Shown here piece after piece: positions 35,157 through 43,658 of a DNA stretch of 64,000 nucleotides. The notes below the pieces were generated by a model that ran no database searches, was not told the origin of the DNA, and saw only the letters and a list, made by a program, of their open reading frames with translations. Both the position numbers and the translations under genes were made by a program. How positions within the stretch are numbered: position 1 is the first letter of the stretch; every line of letters starts with the position of its first letter. This DNA is from Candidatus Obscuribacterales bacterium (GTDB taxonomy: Bacteria > Cyanobacteriota > Vampirovibrionia > Obscuribacterales > Obscuribacteraceae): NCBI GenBank assembly GCA_020634035.1, contig JACKCM010000004.1, positions 558,001 to 622,000 of the forward strand, in the 5' to 3' direction.

Positions 35157-35453
35157 ATGTCCCACCACGATCACGATGAACACAACCATGAACTAGACCA
35201 CGGACATCATGAAGATGGCCATCACGAAGTCGGTCCGGCCCAGGCTACCGAGATAGTTCCTGAGACCAGCCCGGAAGATATGACTCTCTCTGGTCTGATT
35301 GTGGTCTGTGCCATTGCTCTGATGGTTGGTCTGGGTAGCTGGATGAACATCGAGATGCCTTCGGGCGGCGGTCACGGTCACGGCGGCGAAGCCCACGAGA
35401 GCCATAACAGTCAAGAAAGCCACGAAAGCCCAGAAGCAGGACACAGTCACTAA
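35157..35453 (+). CDS. Small His-rich protein with one membrane segment
   Basis: 98 residues, SD AGAGG 6 nt upstream. The N-terminus is packed with His, Asp and Glu (SHHDHDEHNHELDHGHHEDG), a single hydrophobic helix follows (LSGLIVVCAIALMVGLGSWM), and the C-terminus is again His/Gly/Glu-rich. The His clusters on both sides of a membrane suggest Zn, Ni or Cu binding. No family recognised. Position directly after nuoL suggests co-transcription; a role as an accessory of complex I or as a metal buffer is speculation. Confidence 0.7.
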   Translation: MSHHDHDEHNHELDHGHHEDGHHEVGPAQATEIVPETSPEDMTLSGLIVVCAIALMVGLGSWMNIEMPSGGGHGHGGEAHESHNSQESHESPEAGHSH

Positions 35454-35562
35454 TTCGTCCTCGAAGGTTGATGTCAAGAGTTTTGATATCCTGGCTATTT
35501 CAGCCCTTCTTGAAGTTGTAAAAACTTTTGTTGCCTTAATTAAACAGCTAAAGCGGCTGGCC

Positions 35563-35593
35563 TTGCCATCTTTTCGTTTTACAGTGATATAGT
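35563..35593 (+). promoter_or_regulatory. Putative promoter of korA-korB
   Basis: TTGCCA as -35 and TATAGT as -10, spaced 19 bp, with an extended -10 TG (TGATATAGT). The spacing is long but the extended -10 can compensate. The predicted transcript starts near 35600 and has a leader of about 120 nt. Confidence 0.4.
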
Positions 35594-35615
35594 ATTCAGC
35601 CAGGTCATATCTGGA

Positions 35616-35709
35616 TGTCGAAGAGCCTGTTCTTCGGCAGGGGCACGAATTTACTCAGCTCAGCTCAGTGATAGATGCCCGGAAAAGCCACCTTGTCAGG
35701 GTAGGGAGG
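35616..35709 (+). promoter_or_regulatory. Structured leader of korA
   Basis: A 9-bp hairpin (TGTCGAAGA / TCTTCGGCA with one T-G pair and a 6-nt loop, 35616-35639) is followed by a long-range pairing option GGGCA (35641-35645) with TGCCC (35676-35680), then a short CCTTGTCAGG hairpin and the SD GGGAGG (35704-35709), 10 nt before the ATG. It resembles a cis-regulatory leader; no known riboswitch class was recognised. Confidence 0.35.
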
Positions 35710-35719
35710 AAAGCACTCA

Positions 35720-37717
35720 ATGCAGGAAGTCACCATTGGAATTGCAGGCGCAGCCGGCGACGGATTGGATAAATCCGGAGATACCTTAGCTCGGTCCTGC
35801 GGAAGGCAAGGACTTCACGTTTACGCTTACAACAGCTATCAGTCGATTATCCGGGGCGGTCATATCTGGCTCAAGGTTAGAGTCGGCGACGAAAAAGTTT
35901 ATTCTCACGGTGATGGCCTCAACGCGCTCATCGCCCTCAATCAGGATTCCATCGAGCGTCATGCTGCCGAAGTTGAAGAAGGCGGCGTGATTATCTTTAA
36001 TGGCGACCGGATCAAATGTGAAGACTCACTGGTCCGCAAAGGCGTTCAGGTCCTGGCTATTCCTATGAAGGAAGTGACCAAGGAAGTTGCCGAGAAATAC
36101 GGCCCGGTCAAGCCTATTATGCAGAACACCGTCGCTATCGGTGCGGTCGCTTATCTTGCCCATATCGGCATGGAAGGACCGACAAAAGTTCTCTCCGATA
36201 CCTTCTCCCACAAAGGTCAGGAAGTTATCGACCAGAACATCGCTCTTCTCAAAGCCGGTTACGACTATGCCGAAGCCAATGCCAAGCCTTTCGCCAAAGA
36301 GTGGAAAGCTGACGGCAAGGCTCGTCCTTTCATCACCGGTAACGAAGCGATTGCCATGGCTGCCTATGCTGCCGGTTGCAAGTTCTACTCCGCATACCCC
36401 ATGACTCCTGCTTCGACCATCCTGCACTGGATGGCATCGCATGCTAAGGATACCGGTATCTGCGTCAAGCAGTGCGAAGACGAGCTCTCGGTAATAAATA
36501 TGGCAATCGGAGCCGGTATCGGTGGAGTGCGTTCGATGTGCGCCACTGCCGGTGGTGGTTTCGCCCTGATGACCGAAGCGGTCGGAATGGCAGGAATCAT
36601 GGAAGTTCCCGTGGTCTGTGTAGAAGTACAGCGTGGTGGTCCTTCCACCGGTCTGCCCACCAAGACAGAACAAGCCGACCTCTTCCAGGTCTTCGGCGCT
36701 TCGCAAGGTGAGTTCCCCCGTCTGATCGTCGCTCCGTTCACCGTGGCTGACGCTTTCGACACCACCGTCGATGCCTTCAATATCGCTGAGAGATTCCAGC
36801 TTCCTGTTCTGATGATGACCGACTTGCTGCTCTCCGAGCACCCTGAAACCGTCGATCCCGAAGTCTTCAGAGCAGATGTCGAGATCAACCGCGGTGAGAT
36901 GGTCAAAGAATGGTCCGAAGACCAGGGTCAGTACAAGAGATTCAAGTTCACCGAATCCGGCGTCTCGCCCAGAGCCCTTCCTGGTACTGCTAATGCCTGC
37001 TATACCTCGGGCTCCGACGATCACGACGAGCGCGGTATCCTGATCTCCGACATGTTCACCGCTCCTGCTGTTCGTAGAAAGAGCATGGAGAAGCGCATGA
37101 GAAAGGTCGAGAACCTGCTCAAAGAGCTTCCCGCACCCAAGCTAGAAGGACCGGCTGATGCCGAGTTGACTCTGGTCACCTGGGGCTCCACCTATGGTGT
37201 GGTCAAAGAGACCGCCGAAGAGCTGACCAAAGCCGGCACCAAGACCAACTTCCTCTGCATCAAGTACATCGCTCCTTTCCACTCCAAAGAAGTGAAAGAG
37301 TTGCTTTCCAAATGCAAGAAGAAAGTCTCGGTCGAAGTCAACTTCACTTCGGTGATGGCTAAATTCATCAAGATGGAAACCGGTGTCTCCATGGACGGCC
37401 ACGTCAACAGATATGATGGCGAGCCCCTCGAGCCCGATTACATCATCGAGAGAGTCAATCAGATTTTGAAAGGCAAAGAGTTCGACCTCGATGTTACCGA
37501 GGAAGAAGCCAAAGAGTTTGTCTATCACTATCTCAGAACCCACAGCGCCGAGAAATTCAGACCGGTCAAACTGATTAGAGAATCCGCCAACGGATACGGT
37601 GAGCCTGTCTGGAATATCGAGCTGGCCGAGAGATTTACCGGTAAAGCCGGCGGCACCATGAAAGTCGGCACCAAGACCGGTTCTACCTACGAGTACACCC
37701 CCGCCTCGGCTGAATAA
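35720..37717 (+). CDS. korA: 2-oxoacid:ferredoxin oxidoreductase, fused gamma-alpha subunit (KorA type)
   Basis: 665 residues. The gamma domain comes first (about 1-190: GIAGAAGDGLDKSGDTLAR, SYQSIIRGGHIWLKVRVG), then the alpha/pyrimidine-binding domain (YPMTPASTILHWMA, GGGFALMTEAVGMAGIMEVP, VQRGGPSTGLPTKTEQADL), then a C-terminal transketolase-like domain. This gamma-alpha fusion is typical of 2-oxoglutarate or broad 2-oxoacid:ferredoxin oxidoreductases. The enzyme decarboxylates the oxoacid to an acyl-CoA and reduces ferredoxin in the cytosol. korB follows 43 bp downstream. The precise substrate cannot be fixed from motifs. Confidence 0.93.
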   Translation: MQEVTIGIAGAAGDGLDKSGDTLARSCGRQGLHVYAYNSYQSIIRGGHIWLKVRVGDEKVYSHGDGLNALIALNQDSIERHAAEVEEGGVIIFNGDRIKCEDSLVRKGVQVLAIPMKEVTKEVAEKYGPVKPIMQNTVAIGAVAYLAHIGMEGPTKVLSDTFSHKGQEVIDQNIALLKAGYDYAEANAKPFAKEWKADGKARPFITGNEAIAMAAYAAGCKFYSAYPMTPASTILHWMASHAKDTGICVKQCEDELSVINMAIGAGIGGVRSMCATAGGGFALMTEAVGMAGIMEVPVVCVEVQRGGPSTGLPTKTEQADLFQVFGASQGEFPRLIVAPFTVADAFDTTVDAFNIAERFQLPVLMMTDLLLSEHPETVDPEVFRADVEINRGEMVKEWSEDQGQYKRFKFTESGVSPRALPGTANACYTSGSDDHDERGILISDMFTAPAVRRKSMEKRMRKVENLLKELPAPKLEGPADAELTLVTWGSTYGVVKETAEELTKAGTKTNFLCIKYIAPFHSKEVKELLSKCKKKVSVEVNFTSVMAKFIKMETGVSMDGHVNRYDGEPLEPDYIIERVNQILKGKEFDLDVTEEEAKEFVYHYLRTHSAEKFRPVKLIRESANGYGEPVWNIELAERFTGKAGGTMKVGTKTGSTYEYTPASAE

Positions 37718-37760
37718 GCGAGCGCATTCATTACCCAATTTCGAAAGAGGAATTAATTAG

Positions 37761-38639
37761 ATGGCGACAGTAATCGAACTTCCAATCGAAACCTATAAAG
37801 GACCGGTGGACCCTGACTGGTGTCCCGGTTGTGGTGATTTCGGTGTGCTCAAATCCGTTCAGGAAGCAGCCGGCAAACTCGGTATCAAACCCGAGAATCT
37901 GATGGTTGTCTCCGGTATCGGATGCTCCTCGAACCTGCCTGGTTTCATCCACTCATACGGAGTGCACAGTCTCCACGGTCGGGCTGTACCGGTTGCCACC
38001 GGTGTCCACCTGGCCAATACCGATTTGAAAACAGTTATCACCGGTGGTGATGGCGATGGTTACGGAATCGGCGTCGGTCACCTGCTGCACGCTATGAGAC
38101 GGAACCTGGATGTCACCTATGTTGTGATGGACAACCAGATTTATGGTCTCACCACCGGTCAGACTTCACCGACCACCACCATCGGTCACAAAACCAAGTC
38201 TACTCCCCAGGGCAACATCGAGAATCCGCTCAACCCGCTCGCTCTTGCCATTACCGCCGGTGCTACTTTCGTAGCTCGTGGTTTCTCCGGAGAGCAGAAA
38301 CATCTGGCTGACACCATCGCCCAGGGTATGGCTCATAAGGGCTTCTCTCTAATCGATGTCTTCAGCCCCTGTGTTACCTACAACAAAATCAACACCTACC
38401 CCTGGTTCAAAGAAAGAGTCTACAAACTCGAGGACGAAGGTTGGGATCCTGGTGATTTTTATAAGTCCTACGAGAAAGCTTTCGAGTGGGGCGACAAAGT
38501 ACCGCTTGGTGTCATCTACAAGACCGAAATGCCTACCTACGAAGACGGCGAACCCGCCTTCAAGAAAGGCGCTCTTGCCAAACAAGAGCTCGGCGCTTGC
38601 CCTGACGCCATGAAGTCATTCGTGGACGAACTGATCTAA
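37761..38639 (+). CDS. korB: 2-oxoacid:ferredoxin oxidoreductase beta subunit (KorB type)
   Basis: 292 residues, SD GAGGA. TPP-binding beta subunit: WCPGCGDFGVLKS near the N-terminus, SGIGCSSNLPGF, HSLHGRAVPVATGV, the TPP motif GGDGDGYGIGVGH...MDNQIYGLTTGQTSPTT, and FSPCVTYNK. Cys in CPGCGD and SGIGCS contribute to the Fe-S cluster in this family. It works with the product of korA; no separate delta ferredoxin subunit is nearby. A hairpin terminator lies 64 bp downstream. Confidence 0.94.
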   Translation: MATVIELPIETYKGPVDPDWCPGCGDFGVLKSVQEAAGKLGIKPENLMVVSGIGCSSNLPGFIHSYGVHSLHGRAVPVATGVHLANTDLKTVITGGDGDGYGIGVGHLLHAMRRNLDVTYVVMDNQIYGLTTGQTSPTTTIGHKTKSTPQGNIENPLNPLALAITAGATFVARGFSGEQKHLADTIAQGMAHKGFSLIDVFSPCVTYNKINTYPWFKERVYKLEDEGWDPGDFYKSYEKAFEWGDKVPLGVIYKTEMPTYEDGEPAFKKGALAKQELGACPDAMKSFVDELI

Positions 38640-38702
38640 ATAAGCGTCCAATTACAATGGAATGTCAAGCAGGCGTTCCTTGTCAATTTAGAAAAATGAT
38701 GC

Positions 38703-38739
38703 GATGCTCATCTCAGCTTGTCATGCTGTGGTGAGCATC
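38703..38739 (+). terminator. Hairpin terminator after korB
   Basis: Arms GATGCTCATC and GGTGAGCATC plus inner CAGC/GCTG around a 7-nt loop, followed by the T-rich TACTTTATTTAG. The stem is long; the T-run is interrupted, so moderate confidence. Confidence 0.6.
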
Positions 38740-38773
38740 TACTTTATTTAGTTTCTATAGCGAGGGTTTGTTT

Positions 38774-39076
38774 ATGCGTGCAAAGTCTCTTCTCATGAGA
38801 AAGTCTCCCGACGCCAGAAGATTTACAAGAGATGAGGTGGTCGGATTCAAGCTCCGCTCCCAGTCGGACCCTTCTTTAGTGCCTTTTGAATACAAAGCGC
38901 GCTCGGCTTTTCAGAACCTCATGCACTTTTTCACTTTCAGAGCCGGACTGGGTCGCAACCAGTGCCGTCAGTACGGTCATGTTTTGCCCCGGGAAAATGT
39001 GATGGTCAAATACTCCAACCACTGTCGCGAGTGCGGCACCCCGGTAACCGAAATGGACCAGTTGCGTCGAGCTTAA
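38774..39076 (+). CDS. Small protein with a zinc-ribbon-like Cys cluster
   Basis: About 100 residues; ATG at 38774 has SD GAGG 8 nt upstream (a TTG two codons earlier is less likely). The N-terminus is basic (MRAKSLLMRKSPDARRF); a C-terminal NQCRQYGH ... NHCRECGTP cluster offers three Cys plus His for zinc. No signal peptide or membrane segment. No family recognised. It lies between the korAB terminator and the histidine kinase gene. Confidence 0.65.
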   Translation: MRAKSLLMRKSPDARRFTRDEVVGFKLRSQSDPSLVPFEYKARSAFQNLMHFFTFRAGLGRNQCRQYGHVLPRENVMVKYSNHCRECGTPVTEMDQLRRA

Positions 39077-39121
39077 ATTTGGGTATGATCTTCCGAGACT
39101 TCATTGGGAGAACACAGGATT

Positions 39122-40627
39122 GTGCGTGTTCTTGTTGTAGAAGGAAGCCATACATTTCTATTGTCCATCAGCATCAGTCTCGAAAAGAGGGGGCTGGAGG
39201 TAGAGGATGCCGCCAGCCTTGAAGAGGCTCTCACCAGGCTGAAAAGCAATCGTTATGACGCTATTCTCCTCGACCTCTCCTTGCCCGATTGTTCCGGTCT
39301 GGAGAGTTTCTATCAAGTAAAACGTCTGTGCGGTCAGACGCCTGTGATTATCTTCACCGAGATAGGTGAAGAGGACCTTGCCCATGGCGCCATAGAAAAG
39401 GGTGCTGACGGTCATATCGTCAAAGAGCTGGCAAGCAACGAGTCTATCTATAGAAGGTTGGAGTATGCCATTGAGCGCAGCAAGGTAGAAAGAGCGGTGC
39501 GGCGCAGTGAGAAAAGGCTGAGGATTATTCTCGAAAACTCTTATGATGCCTTTATTTCGGCAGATTCCGATTGGCTCATAACAGACTGGAATAGAAAGGC
39601 GGTAGAGACCTTCGGCTGGAATAAAGATGAGATCCTCGGCAAGCCACTCTCCACCATCGTTCCCCATCACCTGAGAGTGCACTATGCCAAGACGGTGGAT
39701 GACCAGTTCGGAGACAATGTCGGCAATTTATTGAGGCTGAACTTCGAGTTCATCGCCTGCGATAAGGATGATCGGGAGTTCACCATCGAATTCGTCATAT
39801 TCAAAATCATCGAAGATGACGATTATATGTATTGTGCTTTCGTTCGAGATATCAGTGAGCGCAAAAAACTGGAAGAGGAGCTGGAGCGCCTAGTAGATGA
39901 GCGCACAGAGGCGCTTTCGCAGAGTAATGAAGAGCTCAAACAGTTCGCCAAAATCGCATCTCATGATCTGCAGGAGCCACTGCGGGCGGTGCAGGGTTTT
40001 GCCAATCTTTTGCTGGAAAATACCCGTGGTAAACTCGATAAAGATTCTTCCGAGTTCGTCGATTATATTCTCGATGGTACCAAAAGAATGCAAAATCTCA
40101 TCCAGGCGGTCTTGAGCCACTCGAACATAGACGCATCCGAATCCACCAACCAGTCCACAAAATGCAACCTGGTCATGGAGGATGTGCTTGCCGACCTGAG
40201 CCAATCTATTAAAGAGACCAAGGCTGATTTCGAAATAGACGATCTGCCCGAAGTGGCAGTGGAGCGTTCTCACTTGCACCAGCTATTTTTGAATCTGGTA
40301 TCCAATGCTTTGAAATACCGGAGCGAAGAGAGAAGACCCCATGTGGTAGTCAAGGTCGACTCTTCCGGTGATATGTGGCTGTTTTCGGTCAGGGACAACG
40401 GCATAGGCTTCGATCCCAAGTATTCGGATCGAATCTTCGATATGTTCGCCCGCTTGCATGGCAAGACCCAGTATTCCGGTACCGGAATGGGACTAGCTAT
40501 TTGCAAGCGCATAGTTACCTCCCATGGTGGTACCATATCGGTTGAATCCGAACCCGGTCACGGCTCGATTTTTCTTTTCACGCTACCGGCCGTAATCCAA
40601 GACAAGGAGTTAGAGGATGGCAAATAA
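39122..40627 (+). CDS. Receiver-PAS-histidine kinase hybrid (cytoplasmic)
   Basis: About 501 residues. Start at GTG 39122 gives the usual receiver N-terminus (VRVLVVEG) with GGGAG 11 nt ahead; TTG at 39104 is an alternative. Domains: receiver (1-125, phospho-Asp51 in LLDLSLPDCSG, but Gly replaces one acidic-pocket residue in VVEGS), PAS (about 135-250, ILENSYDAFISADSDW), a coiled coil, HisKA with His281 in IASHDLQEPLRAVQGF, and HATPase (NLVSNALKYR, VRDNGIGFDPKY, GTGMGLAICKRI). No membrane segment, so it senses inside the cell or takes a phosphate from another kinase. The DLQEPLR type is common in phytochrome-class kinases. It overlaps the next gene by 11 bp. Confidence 0.9.
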   Translation: MRVLVVEGSHTFLLSISISLEKRGLEVEDAASLEEALTRLKSNRYDAILLDLSLPDCSGLESFYQVKRLCGQTPVIIFTEIGEEDLAHGAIEKGADGHIVKELASNESIYRRLEYAIERSKVERAVRRSEKRLRIILENSYDAFISADSDWLITDWNRKAVETFGWNKDEILGKPLSTIVPHHLRVHYAKTVDDQFGDNVGNLLRLNFEFIACDKDDREFTIEFVIFKIIEDDDYMYCAFVRDISERKKLEEELERLVDERTEALSQSNEELKQFAKIASHDLQEPLRAVQGFANLLLENTRGKLDKDSSEFVDYILDGTKRMQNLIQAVLSHSNIDASESTNQSTKCNLVMEDVLADLSQSIKETKADFEIDDLPEVAVERSHLHQLFLNLVSNALKYRSEERRPHVVVKVDSSGDMWLFSVRDNGIGFDPKYSDRIFDMFARLHGKTQYSGTGMGLAICKRIVTSHGGTISVESEPGHGSIFLFTLPAVIQDKELEDGK

Positions 40628-41408
40628 GATTGAAATATTGCTCGTAGAAGATACCCCTTCTGATATCAGACTGACCCAGGAAGCGTTGAAACGCTCGTCT
40701 CTCGACTATGGTCTCGATGTGGTCAATGACGGTGAAGAGGCTATGAGTTATCTCAATAAAGCCGGAAAAGAGGGCAAGCTGCCCGACATCGTGCTCCTTG
40801 ATCTCAATATGCCGAAGAAGAACGGTCATGAAGTGCTCGAAGATATGACCGCCAGTGACGCCTTGAAAAAGATTCCCGTGGTTGTCCTTACTGTTTCTCA
40901 GCGAGACGAGGATGTCATGGAAGCGCTGCGCTTGAAGATGAACTACTATCTCGCCAAGCCAGTCACATCCCAGAAGCTCTCGACTTTGATCAAAGCTATC
41001 CATGAACTTGAGTCCGGCGCCGGTCATAAGAGCGCCAATGGAGACCATGAGGTGCACATGCTGAAAGTGCTGGCGGGCAATCCCCACACCTCGGCGATGG
41101 TTCTCGAAAAGCTTTCTAAGAACGAGAACGAGAAAGTGCGCTCTAGAGTTTCTGAGAACCCAAATATCTCTGCCAGTACATTGCTTGAGCTGGCTAAGGA
41201 TAGAAGTACAGAAGTCAGGCTCTCTGTCCTGGAGAATCCAAAAGCATCGGATGCTGTTTTCGAACTGCTGGCATCGGACGAATCAGAAGATGTGAGGCTG
41301 GGCTTGTCTTCAAACCATAATGTGCCCAGGGCAATATTAGAGAAGCTCACAGAAGACGAGAATGTGTTCGTCGCTGACCGGGCTAAAAGAACTTTGAGCG
41401 AACTCTAA
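40617..41408 (+). CDS. Rcp1-like response regulator with C-terminal LRV/HEAT-like repeats
   Basis: 263 residues. The receiver (1-130) is of the Rcp1 type (ILLVEDTPSDIRLTQEALK, phospho-Asp62 in VLLDLNMPKKNGHEVL, Thr in VVVLTVSQ, Lys in YYLAKPV). After a short linker, about 120 residues form five repeats of about 24 residues with consensus LxxLAxDxxxxVRxxVxxNPxxx (GNPHTSAMVLEKLSKNENEKV, ENPNISASTLLELAKDRSTEV, ENPKASDAVFELLASDESEDV, SNHNVPRAILEKLTEDENVFV). This pattern is that of variant leucine-rich or HEAT-like repeats, a protein-binding solenoid. No DNA-binding domain, so output is probably by protein contact. It overlaps the kinase gene by 11 bp and is its likely partner. Confidence 0.88.
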   Translation: MANKIEILLVEDTPSDIRLTQEALKRSSLDYGLDVVNDGEEAMSYLNKAGKEGKLPDIVLLDLNMPKKNGHEVLEDMTASDALKKIPVVVLTVSQRDEDVMEALRLKMNYYLAKPVTSQKLSTLIKAIHELESGAGHKSANGDHEVHMLKVLAGNPHTSAMVLEKLSKNENEKVRSRVSENPNISASTLLELAKDRSTEVRLSVLENPKASDAVFELLASDESEDVRLGLSSNHNVPRAILEKLTEDENVFVADRAKRTLSEL

Positions 41409-41414
41409 GTGACC

Positions 41415-41451
41415 CGGCAAATAGTATCGCCGACGGTGCCGCCAGATTTTT
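41415..41451 (+). terminator. Weak terminator-like hairpin after the response regulator gene
   Basis: CGGCA (41415-41419) can pair with TGCCG (41437-41441), with an inner CCG-A-CGG, and five T lie a few bases downstream (41447-41451). The stem is asymmetric, so this is tentative. Confidence 0.3.
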
Positions 41452-41599
41452 CTGAAGCTTGTGATATTGTGGCGAATTCCTAGTCACTTTGAATAAATTT
41501 CTCAAAACTCTGATTCAAAATGACCTTTTCATGATAATTTAGACATCTTCGGTTCTTTTCATCCGTGCTTCCGCCAGCCAGCCAGTGAGGGGTTTCGCC

Positions 41600-41935
41600 A
41601 TGAAGTTCGTAATCTGTCGCAGTTGCGGTCATTCTATGACCACCGGGGTTACTTATTGCCTTTGCTGCAAGGACAGCAATCTCGAGTTTCACGATCTCTA
41701 TTATGACTCCAGCGCCTTCGACCTGACCAAGCGACTAGATCAGCTGATGGCGCCCTACAAAAAACAGCATGCCAGTCCGGTCTGGGGCATCCTTGCCGTA
41801 GGTCTATTTGCCGCTTTCTTTGTCGGCTTTCATCAATATGCTTACAATCCTGACGGCTATATTGCTCGCACAACTACCGCCGCCATTCAAACAGCAAGTG
41901 TGGCAGTTCCGTCTAGAACCGGCCTGGATATGTAA
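41600..41935 (+). CDS. Small one-TM protein with an N-terminal zinc-ribbon motif
   Basis: 111 residues; ATG at 41600 with SD GAGGGG 8 nt ahead. Two Cys pairs (ICRSCGH and YCLCCK) form a likely zinc ribbon at residues 5-25. A hydrophobic helix follows at about 55-75 (VWGILAVGLFAAFFVGF), then a short Ala/Thr-rich tail. Topology is probably ribbon in the cytoplasm. Unknown function. Its stop directly abuts the stop of the convergent LCP gene. Confidence 0.68.
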   Translation: MKFVICRSCGHSMTTGVTYCLCCKDSNLEFHDLYYDSSAFDLTKRLDQLMAPYKKQHASPVWGILAVGLFAAFFVGFHQYAYNPDGYIARTTTAAIQTASVAVPSRTGLDM

Positions 41936-43498
41936 TCAGCCTTTATTGAAACGGGCAGGTCTGCTTATATTGAGCGACTTGATCTCGCCTGGTCGAAAAC
42001 CTCTGCCTGGTCTGACCGACTGAATAGAATAATCATAGGTAGCTTTGACAGAATCACTCGGTAGAAGCGGGCTGGTTTCAGGCGCTATCTGAATGGTCAT
42101 GTCGGTCCGAGTTCTCTGGCTGGGATTCATTACCACCGCCCAGCCTTTAAAGGTCGGGAATTTCTCCTTAAGAGATTCTGTGATGGTGTCATCGGCCCGG
42201 AAGCTGTTCAGTTCTATCTGTTCGTGCTTGCAGTCTCCTGGTCGGCATCGGATCATAGAACGCACTTTATAGCCTGCCTGGAGCAAGCTGTCCTGGAAGT
42301 CTTTCGCCGTATCCTCCTGACCGCGGGGATAGCGTATCACCACTGCATAGGGGCGTTTGCTGAAAGCGGCTGAATAAGAGTTCTGGAAAGAGTCATTATC
42401 GGGGAATTTCATCCGATTACGCTGAAAAGGAAATTCACTGTCGAATGTATCGGTCCCGTAGACCAGATCTTCGTCTGTATCTTGCTCTGAAGTGGCGTCT
42501 GCGATTCTAGCCACCGAAGGAGAGACCCCTGCCAGTCGTTTTAACACCAGGGCGGAGGCTTCAGGATCTATGACCCAGTAGCTGCCACCATGAATAGTGG
42601 CGCCTTCTCCGGGCAAAGTCGCTGTCTCTATCGAGTCGGCGCCGATATCCTTGGCGAATCCAAAAAGTGCGGTCATGTCCTGGACGCTCATATCGGTGAC
42701 CACATAATTGCTAGCAAATTGAATGAGATTGGGGATTTTAAGAATGACCGAAGGGTCTTTCAACTTGTTCTGGGCCTGCCTGAGAAACCATTGTTGTCTT
42801 GCTATGCGGCCGATATCGCCTTTCTGGTCATGGCGAAAACGTAGATACTCTTCTACCTGATGAGCATCGAGCTCTTGTACGCCAGGCTGAAGGTCTATAT
42901 CCAGACCGGAAGCTCTGTCTCTGTAGCGCATTCTATTTTCGACATTGACCGTTACCGGTCCGATGGCTTCGAAGACATCACGCAAGCCGACCCGGTCGAT
43001 GACCACATAATGATCCACTGGAACGGAGAGGGCTGATTCGACCGTTCTCACTGCCAGCTCCGGACCGCCCAGGGCGTGAGCGGCGTTTATCTTGTCCAGA
43101 TGGTTCTTTTCAGGGATTCTTACCCGGCTGTCCCGGGGGATAGAGATAAGCCCGACCTTTTTGTTAAAGGGGTCGATACTTGCCAGGATCATTGTATCCG
43201 AGCGAGTGTTCTCGAAACGTTTGGTGTTTTTGCCGTTGGAGTCCACACCCATAAGAAGGATATTGGTTCTCCCCGACAGGGACGGCCATAGCTTGACCTT
43301 GCTCATATCGAAAAGCGCCGGCGCTTCGGTCTGGGGAACCGCTGCTCCGGGGGAATGAGCTACCAGGGGCTGGGCTTTGCGGGGTCTTTCCTGACCGTAG
43401 CTGAACAACAAACCGATGGCTATGCCTAAGACTGCCGCCATTAGCGCCTGGCTTATAGATGGGAAATATTGTCTGGTCTTTGACGGGGAGTCGGTCAT
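41936..43498 (-). CDS. LytR-CpsA-Psr (LCP) family cell-wall ligase
   Basis: About 520 residues. ATG at 43498 chosen; a TTG at 43519 would add seven residues. An N-terminal signal anchor (ALMAAVLGIAIGLLFSYG) precedes the LCP domain: LLMGVDSNGK, RSDTMILASID, ISIPRDSRVRIP, KINAAHALGG, and YLRFRHDQKGDIGRIARQQ, all with the Arg/Asp residues that bind the polyprenyl pyrophosphate. A LytR C-terminal domain (about 385-480) follows. LCP enzymes attach glycopolymers to peptidoglycan or other acceptors outside the membrane. Confidence 0.92.
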   Translation of the reverse strand: MTDSPSKTRQYFPSISQALMAAVLGIAIGLLFSYGQERPRKAQPLVAHSPGAAVPQTEAPALFDMSKVKLWPSLSGRTNILLMGVDSNGKNTKRFENTRSDTMILASIDPFNKKVGLISIPRDSRVRIPEKNHLDKINAAHALGGPELAVRTVESALSVPVDHYVVIDRVGLRDVFEAIGPVTVNVENRMRYRDRASGLDIDLQPGVQELDAHQVEEYLRFRHDQKGDIGRIARQQWFLRQAQNKLKDPSVILKIPNLIQFASNYVVTDMSVQDMTALFGFAKDIGADSIETATLPGEGATIHGGSYWVIDPEASALVLKRLAGVSPSVARIADATSEQDTDEDLVYGTDTFDSEFPFQRNRMKFPDNDSFQNSYSAAFSKRPYAVVIRYPRGQEDTAKDFQDSLLQAGYKVRSMIRCRPGDCKHEQIELNSFRADDTITESLKEKFPTFKGWAVVMNPSQRTRTDMTIQIAPETSPLLPSDSVKATYDYSIQSVRPGRGFRPGEIKSLNISRPARFNKG

Positions 43499-43658
43499 TT
43501 GAATGTATTTGAAAAGCAAGAATAAGTAGCGCTTCTGACGATGCCCTATGTTTACAACCCTTATAAGATTGATCTTAGCCTGAGTGTCTATCGGCTATAC
43601 TCATGTAGCCTTAGATTTCAACTAGTTTTAACTTGCCCTTTGCAAAGGAGCTTCAGCA

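Noticed and set aside
36026..37024. 332-codon minus-strand frame in korA
   Set aside because: Antisense shadow of a well-conserved gene, with His/Gly/Asp-rich nonsense composition.
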